A DNA stretch of 24,672 bases from a virus, in the IMG/VR virus record IMGVR_UViG_3300011116_000065, positions 1-24,672 of that record; one strand, 5' to 3'. The stretch's first letter is position 1; each line of letters begins with the position of its first letter. This document shows, piece by piece, positions 21,767 to 24,672 of the stretch. The notes below the pieces were generated by a model that ran no database searches, was not told where the DNA came from, and was given only the letters and a program-made list of their open reading frames with translations. The translations under genes were made by a program, and so were the position numbers.

Positions 21767-22041
21767 TCTCTGTAACCCCCGCCAGCAGCCTTGTATTTCT
21801 TGGCTACCAACTGTGCTTTCCTCGCTGACCACTGGCCTGCGCCAGTGCCTTGGGTTGCTGCGGCTTTGACCTGAGACACGATCCGCTTGCGCAGCTCGGG
21901 CTTGGTGTAATTGCCAGCAGCGTTGACCTTGCCACCGCCCTTGTACATGTCCACGTCCTGTGGCTTGTCCTTGCGGCGAATGACTTTCTTCCCCGGCATC
22001 TTTGACGGGTTGATTGCTCCCATGCCGCGAGAGGCCATCAT
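21763..22041 (-). CDS. DUF5872-like small basic protein, 92 aa
   Basis: ATG 22041 overlaps the upstream stop (TGATG); a second ATG follows at once. Residues 1-30 are a basic leader (KKVIRRKDKPQDVDMYKGGG). The rest, NYTKPELRKRIVSQVKAAAT, GAGQWSARKAQLVAKKYKAA, GGGY, matches a motif family I know from phages and phycodnaviruses, to my memory DUF5872. No biochemical function is established. It is basic enough to bind nucleic acid. Gene intact. Confidence 0.65.
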   Translation of the reverse strand: MMASRGMGAINPSKMPGKKVIRRKDKPQDVDMYKGGGKVNAAGNYTKPELRKRIVSQVKAAATQGTGAGQWSARKAQLVAKKYKAAGGGYRD

Positions 22042-22262
22042 CAGATCATCGTCCCACGAGTTTTGCCGCGCTGAGCGCAGCCATCAGCACGGCTGGAGGC
22101 AGAACCGCCTTTAGCCATACCCTTGACCTTTTTGCCATCCACACGAATGTCTTGACCGGGCTGCTCAGGCATGCCCGGCTCACCCTTTTTGAACTTGCGT
22201 CCAGCAGATGCGTCGTCAATGTCTTTTGGCGCTTGTTTATTCTTTTCCAGATCGTCGTTCAT
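22041..22262 (-). CDS. Small tagged protein, 73 aa, ends ADGCAQRGKTRGTMI
   Basis: I start at ATG 22262 because a GAGGTG SD built on the upstream TGA lies 5 nt before it. Residues 1-50 are polar (NDDLEKNKQAPKDIDDASAG, RKFKKGEPGMPEQPGQDIRV). Then come DGKKVKGMAKGG and SSRADG and the 15-residue tail shared with three other genes nearby. The protein is probably disordered and its function is unknown. The shared tail and the AKGG motif tie it to the rest of the cluster. See the tag finding for the comparison. Confidence 0.65.
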   Translation of the reverse strand: MNDDLEKNKQAPKDIDDASAGRKFKKGEPGMPEQPGQDIRVDGKKVKGMAKGGSASSRADGCAQRGKTRGTMI

Positions 22263-22269
22263 GAGCACC

Positions 22270-23154
22270 TCAATACATTTTGCAACGGGTTTTGCCGCGA
22301 GATGCAATCCCGTCAGCGCGTTTGGAGGCAGAAGAAACCTTGGAAGTCATGCCGCCGGAAGCCATCTTTTTGACCGCGCCGCCACGCTTCATACCAGAAG
22401 CTTGTTTGGCCTCACGCGAACGACGCTCTGCGGGAGTTTCAAAGTTGCTTATGTAATCAGAAACGCCAGAAGCAACTGACTTGGCTTTATCCATCACCGC
22501 TTGCCGGTTTGCTGCTGCTTGTGCGCTTGAGGGTACCTTACCGGGGGTAAAGTCAGTGGCTGGCGCACGGCGGGGCACATAGTTTTTCATGCCTTCAGCT
22601 GAAGACGACACGGTGCTTTTAGGCGCAGGTGGCGTAGATGATGTTGCTGGAGTAGCAGTCGGTGTGCGGCGCGGCACATAGTTCTTCATGCCCTCTTCTG
22701 ACGAGGACACTGTACTCACAGGTTTTGGTGCTGCACGTGTGCCGCGACTCATATCAGCTTCCAAATCACGCTTTTCTGGGGCAAGTTTGATTGATTTATC
22801 AGACGGCTCAGATACCGGCTTGAGGGGTTTAGTTTCAACAGCCGATGGAGTTACCGCCACAGATTTGGGTTTGGGTGTGGGTTTTACATCCAAATTAGGT
22901 TCAGACTTATCTGGCCCGGGGGTAGTAGTCCCAGCCGCTCCTTTGGTTGATATGGAGGTAGATTTATCTGACTTGTCCGCCTCGGCAATACTCTCTGCTG
23001 GAGTTTTTAGCCGGGTTTCTGTAGATTTATAGCCCGGGCCGGTATCTTCTTTACCTTTGGGGGACTCTTTATCCTTGTCCTTACCTTTAGACATCATGTA
23101 TGCCGCGCCCGCAAGCGCAGCAAGTCCAGCTAATTTTCCAGCGTTTTTTGCCAT
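22270..23154 (-). CDS. Disordered tagged protein with N-terminal hydrophobic segment, 294 aa
   Basis: ATG 23154 follows TAAGGAG, which holds the previous stop. Residues 8-22 are hydrophobic and Gly/Ala-rich (LAGLAALAGAAYMM), perhaps a membrane or packing segment. Residues 23-200 are rich in Lys, Pro, Ser and Thr and probably disordered; a block of 17-18 residues (STVSSS-E-EGMKNYVPRR) occurs twice, 99 bp apart. The C-terminal region has KRGGAVKKMASGGMTSK and ends in the shared 15-residue tail, with Cys where the others have Gly. The family is unknown to me. A virion-associated linker or internal protein is one possibility. Confidence 0.65.
   Translation of the reverse strand: MAKNAGKLAGLAALAGAAYMMSKGKDKDKESPKGKEDTGPGYKSTETRLKTPAESIAEADKSDKSTSISTKGAAGTTTPGPDKSEPNLDVKPTPKPKSVAVTPSAVETKPLKPVSEPSDKSIKLAPEKRDLEADMSRGTRAAPKPVSTVSSSEEGMKNYVPRRTPTATPATSSTPPAPKSTVSSSAEGMKNYVPRRAPATDFTPGKVPSSAQAAANRQAVMDKAKSVASGVSDYISNFETPAERRSREAKQASGMKRGGAVKKMASGGMTSKVSSASKRADGIASRGKTRCKMY
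22567..22716 (-). repeat. Direct repeat in the disordered tagged protein
   Basis: Two copies, at about 22666-22716 and 22567-22617, encode STVSSSEEGMKNYVPRR and STVSSSAEGMKNYVPRR. They lie 99 bp apart in the same frame. The match at the protein level is nearly perfect, suggesting recent duplication or a selected motif. Confidence 0.8.
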
Positions 23155-23164
23155 GATTTACTCC

Positions 23165-23689
23165 TTAGCAGTAGGCCTTGCCGCCCTTTTTCATGCCCAG
23201 TGGTTTAGAACCAGACATCTTGACCATTGATCCTTTGGAGATACCGCTTTTTTGAACAGCATGCTCGCCTTTACCTTTTGTGCCGCCGGAAGGAACTTTA
23301 CCCATCTTGGCAGAAGTGATGCCGCCCGTTGCCATCTTTTTCATACCGCCTTTTTTCATGCCGTATTCCTCTTTTTCATGTTTGATCATGGACTTGGGTG
23401 CGCCCTTTTTCTCCATGAATGAAACTTCTTTTTTGGCCATTGCTTTGGATTCTTTCATTTCGCCACCTTTTTTGAAAAGTTCCTGTTTACCTTGATTGGT
23501 TTTAGGGTTGTTAATTGTTTGTCGGTCAGCGCGGGTTGCAACTGATCGGTCTTTGCCAAACTTCATGCCTTTACTGGCTTCGCTGAAGTCTTTACCCACG
23601 GATTGTGGAACTCCGGCCTTCTTCGCAAATGCTGGATTGTGCGCCACAGCATCCATGAATTTCTTTTGTTTAAGACTTGTTGCTGGCAT
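23165..23689 (-). CDS. DUF3008-like basic protein, 174 aa
   Basis: I start at ATG 23689, because PATSLKQKKFMDAVAHNPAF then AKKAGVPQSVGKDFSEASKG is a conserved N-terminus resembling DUF3008 (MPATSK-type) proteins; the upstream extension is a shadow of the holin-like gene. An AAGAAAG SD lies about 8 nt before. The rest is very Lys/Met/Gly-rich, with repeated KKGG and ATGG motifs (KKGGEMKES, MKKGGMKKMATGG, MKKGGKAYC). It lacks the ADG tail of its neighbours but shares these motifs. Perhaps a nucleic-acid-binding internal protein; function not established. It overlaps the upstream gene by 20 nt. Confidence 0.65.
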   Translation of the reverse strand: MPATSLKQKKFMDAVAHNPAFAKKAGVPQSVGKDFSEASKGMKFGKDRSVATRADRQTINNPKTNQGKQELFKKGGEMKESKAMAKKEVSFMEKKGAPKSMIKHEKEEYGMKKGGMKKMATGGITSAKMGKVPSGGTKGKGEHAVQKSGISKGSMVKMSGSKPLGMKKGGKAYC

Positions 23690-23876
23690 CGTTGTCTTTC
23701 TTACGATTGACGATTTTCTGCACCGTGTCTGTTTCATAGATACGGATGCACATCCAGACAATAGTCAACAAAGAACCAATCAAAGCTACTGTTGGCGTGA
23801 GCCACCCCATAACGCTAGTTGCGGCTACTGCCACAGCTGCGCCATCTGTAGTTACCTTTATATCGTGCGTGTTCAT
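23670..23876 (-). CDS. Holin-like small membrane protein, 68 aa
   Basis: ATG 23876 overlaps the previous stop (ATGA). After a polar start (NTHDIKVTTDG) come two hydrophobic stretches (about 12-35 and 36-46: AAVAVAATSVMGWLTPTVAL, SLLTIVWMCIRIY) and a charged tail (ETDTVQKIVNRKKDNDASNK). Size, topology and the IYETDTVQ..V segment resemble small phage holins of the T7-like or class II kind. However, it lies 14 kb from the lysis block, which already has a holin candidate. So it could be a second holin, an antiholin or an unrelated membrane protein. Confidence 0.5.
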   Translation of the reverse strand: MNTHDIKVTTDGAAVAVAATSVMGWLTPTVALIGSLLTIVWMCIRIYETDTVQKIVNRKKDNDASNKS

Positions 23877-24064
23877 ACAAACTTGCCTTTTGTTTTACCA
23901 CGCTGAGCGATGCCATCAGCGCGACGAGAGGCGGTCATGCCGCCTTTTTTCATTGCCGTGTACTGCTGCGAATTAGGGTCGTAGGTGTACTTAGGTGCGG
24001 CTTCTTCTTTCTTACCGCGAATCAACTCTATTATTTTTTCTGGTAATTCTGCAAAAAGTCCCAT
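23873..24064 (-). CDS. Small tagged protein, 63 aa, ends ADGIAQRGKTKGKFV
   Basis: ATG 24064 directly abuts the upstream stop. The N-terminus GLFAELPEKIIELIRGKKEE is an amphipathic helix. A Tyr-rich linker (KYTYDPNSQQYTAMKKGG) leads to MTASRRADG and the 15-residue tail common to four genes here. No function is known. The arrangement, a short helix joined to a common tail, suggests the helix is the variable part and the tail a common targeting or binding element (inference). Confidence 0.65.
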   Translation of the reverse strand: MGLFAELPEKIIELIRGKKEEAAPKYTYDPNSQQYTAMKKGGMTASRRADGIAQRGKTKGKFV

Positions 24065-24388
24065 TTACACAAACCTACCTTTCGTCTTGCCTTTGGTGGC
24101 GCAGCCATCAGCTTTGGTGACGTATCCGCCATCTGCGCAGTTCCATGCACGGAGGCTCTTGTTAATCCTCGAATCCGGATCGCTTGCGGTCTTGGCGCTC
24201 GTAAGCTTAGCTTTCATGCCTTTCATTCGGGCGCAGAAAGAGTCGCGGCGACTGCCGCCCTGTGGCTGAGGTGGCTTCAACCCGGGTTTCCCCGGATTTG
24301 CTGCGTTGTAGGAAGCTCGTCCTTTGGCGTTCAGCCCGCCTTTGGGATTCTTCCCTTCCGCTCTCTGCCATGCGGGTGACTTAGCCAT
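24065..24388 (-). CDS. DUF6321-like tagged protein, 107 aa
   Basis: ATG 24388 overlaps the upstream gene end by 8 nt (ATGGCTAA). The opening AKSPAWQRAEGKNPKGGLNA, then KGRASYNAANPGKPGLKPPQ and PQGGSRRDSFCARMKGMKAK, LTSAKTASDPDSRINKSLRA is a well-known conserved phage and cyanophage small protein, to my memory DUF6321. Function unknown. The C-terminus adds WNCADGGYVTKADG and the shared 15-residue tail (CATKGKTKGRFV). It is the tagged gene with the most recognisable body. SD is weak; overlap suggests coupling to the gene before. Confidence 0.72.
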   Translation of the reverse strand: MAKSPAWQRAEGKNPKGGLNAKGRASYNAANPGKPGLKPPQPQGGSRRDSFCARMKGMKAKLTSAKTASDPDSRINKSLRAWNCADGGYVTKADGCATKGKTKGRFV

Positions 24389-24672
24389 AAAACACCATGA
24401 CAGAGGCAATGGTGGTTATGTCAACATAAATTCCAGAGTTAAACAGCAAGCCTTCATGGGGGAGCAACATGTAATCAGCCCCTGTTGTACCCGCAAAAAC
24501 ATTGACTGTTAAGCGTGTAGTACCACTTGCGCCGCCATCCTTAAACACCACTGATCCAGCAGTAGAAGCGGTCGGGATAATGCGAATAGCCTTAATCCGC
24601 GCCCGCCCAATTGCATGGCCAGCTTGGTCGTTTAATACTCCGTCTTCAGTGCGTATTGCACAGGCTAGGATG
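24381..24672 (-). CDS. Beta-rich small virion-type protein, C-terminal part (runs off right edge)
   Basis: The frame is open from the right edge for 96 codons to TAA at 24381-24383, so the N-terminus is missing. It reads IGRARIKAIRIIPTASTAGS, VVFKDGGASGTTRLTVNVFA, GADYMLLPHEGLLFNSGIYV and DITTIASVMVFYG. This pattern (VxFxDG, then G-L-x-F-N-S-G-I-Y-V, ending V-F-Y-G) recurs in small phage genes that lie near the capsid genes. The fold is probably a small beta sandwich. Function unknown. Capsid, portal and packaging genes are expected beyond this edge, which is inference. Confidence 0.7.
   Translation of the reverse strand, partial: ILACAIRTEDGVLNDQAGHAIGRARIKAIRIIPTASTAGSVVFKDGGASGTTRLTVNVFAGTTGADYMLLPHEGLLFNSGIYVDITTIASVMVFYG

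Overview
The window looks like part of the late (virion and lysis) region of an uncultured tailed phage (Caudoviricetes), probably short-tailed and from an aquatic source. The basis is a dense set of phage protein families: an SU10-type head-to-tail adaptor, a large tail-nozzle-like protein, many small tail-fibre proteins, a complete lysis set, and large Gly/Gln-rich internal-virion-like proteins. I found no rRNA, tRNA, integrase, CRISPR array or terminator. The host cannot be read from this sequence. All function calls come from recognising family patterns by eye, with no database search.

Every supportable gene lies on the minus strand, so transcription runs from high to low coordinates. There is essentially no non-coding space: the largest gap is 43 nt, and no stretch over 300 bases lacks a gene. 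Most junctions are translationally coupled (ATGA, TGATG or TAATG overlaps), or the upstream stop codon lies inside the next Shine-Dalgarno (TAAGGAG).

In transcription order: (1) 24.67-21.36 kb is a cluster of small basic proteins starting with a partial beta-rich protein at the right edge. Four of them end in the same 15-residue tail beginning ADG. The cluster also has a small holin-like membrane protein and a 57-residue gene at 21360-21533. (2) 21.36-17.9 kb holds the connector and tail components: a connector-like protein with an inserted beta domain, a Zn-ribbon protein, two small basic proteins, the SU10-like adaptor and two conserved beta-rich proteins. (3) 17.87-17.3 kb is a homing-endonuclease-like gene, the best mobile-element candidate, followed by a small SH3-like protein. 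(4) 17.1-10.4 kb is a tail-fibre cassette: a 462-residue protein with 19 repeats of about 20 residues plus five 11-residue Trp repeats, about eight short modular fibre proteins, and three small chaperone-like proteins. (5) 10.35-8.19 kb is the membrane and lysis block: two TM/coiled-coil proteins, an EF-hand holin-like protein, Rz with Rz1 embedded in another frame, and an M15-type endolysin. (6) 8.18-1 kb holds the tail-nozzle-like protein with two copies of an inserted module, a jelly-roll-like protein, a Gly-rich virion protein, a GNAT acetyltransferase, a 763-residue internal-virion-like protein and a partial large protein running off the left edge.

The most interesting points are the exact 15-residue C-terminal tag shared by four neighbouring genes, module shuffling within the tail proteins (nested insertions, a shared 43-residue C-terminal cap, a vestigial C-terminus of a lost paralogue), the 20-residue repeat protein, the EF-hand holin candidate, and a probable ATT start codon.
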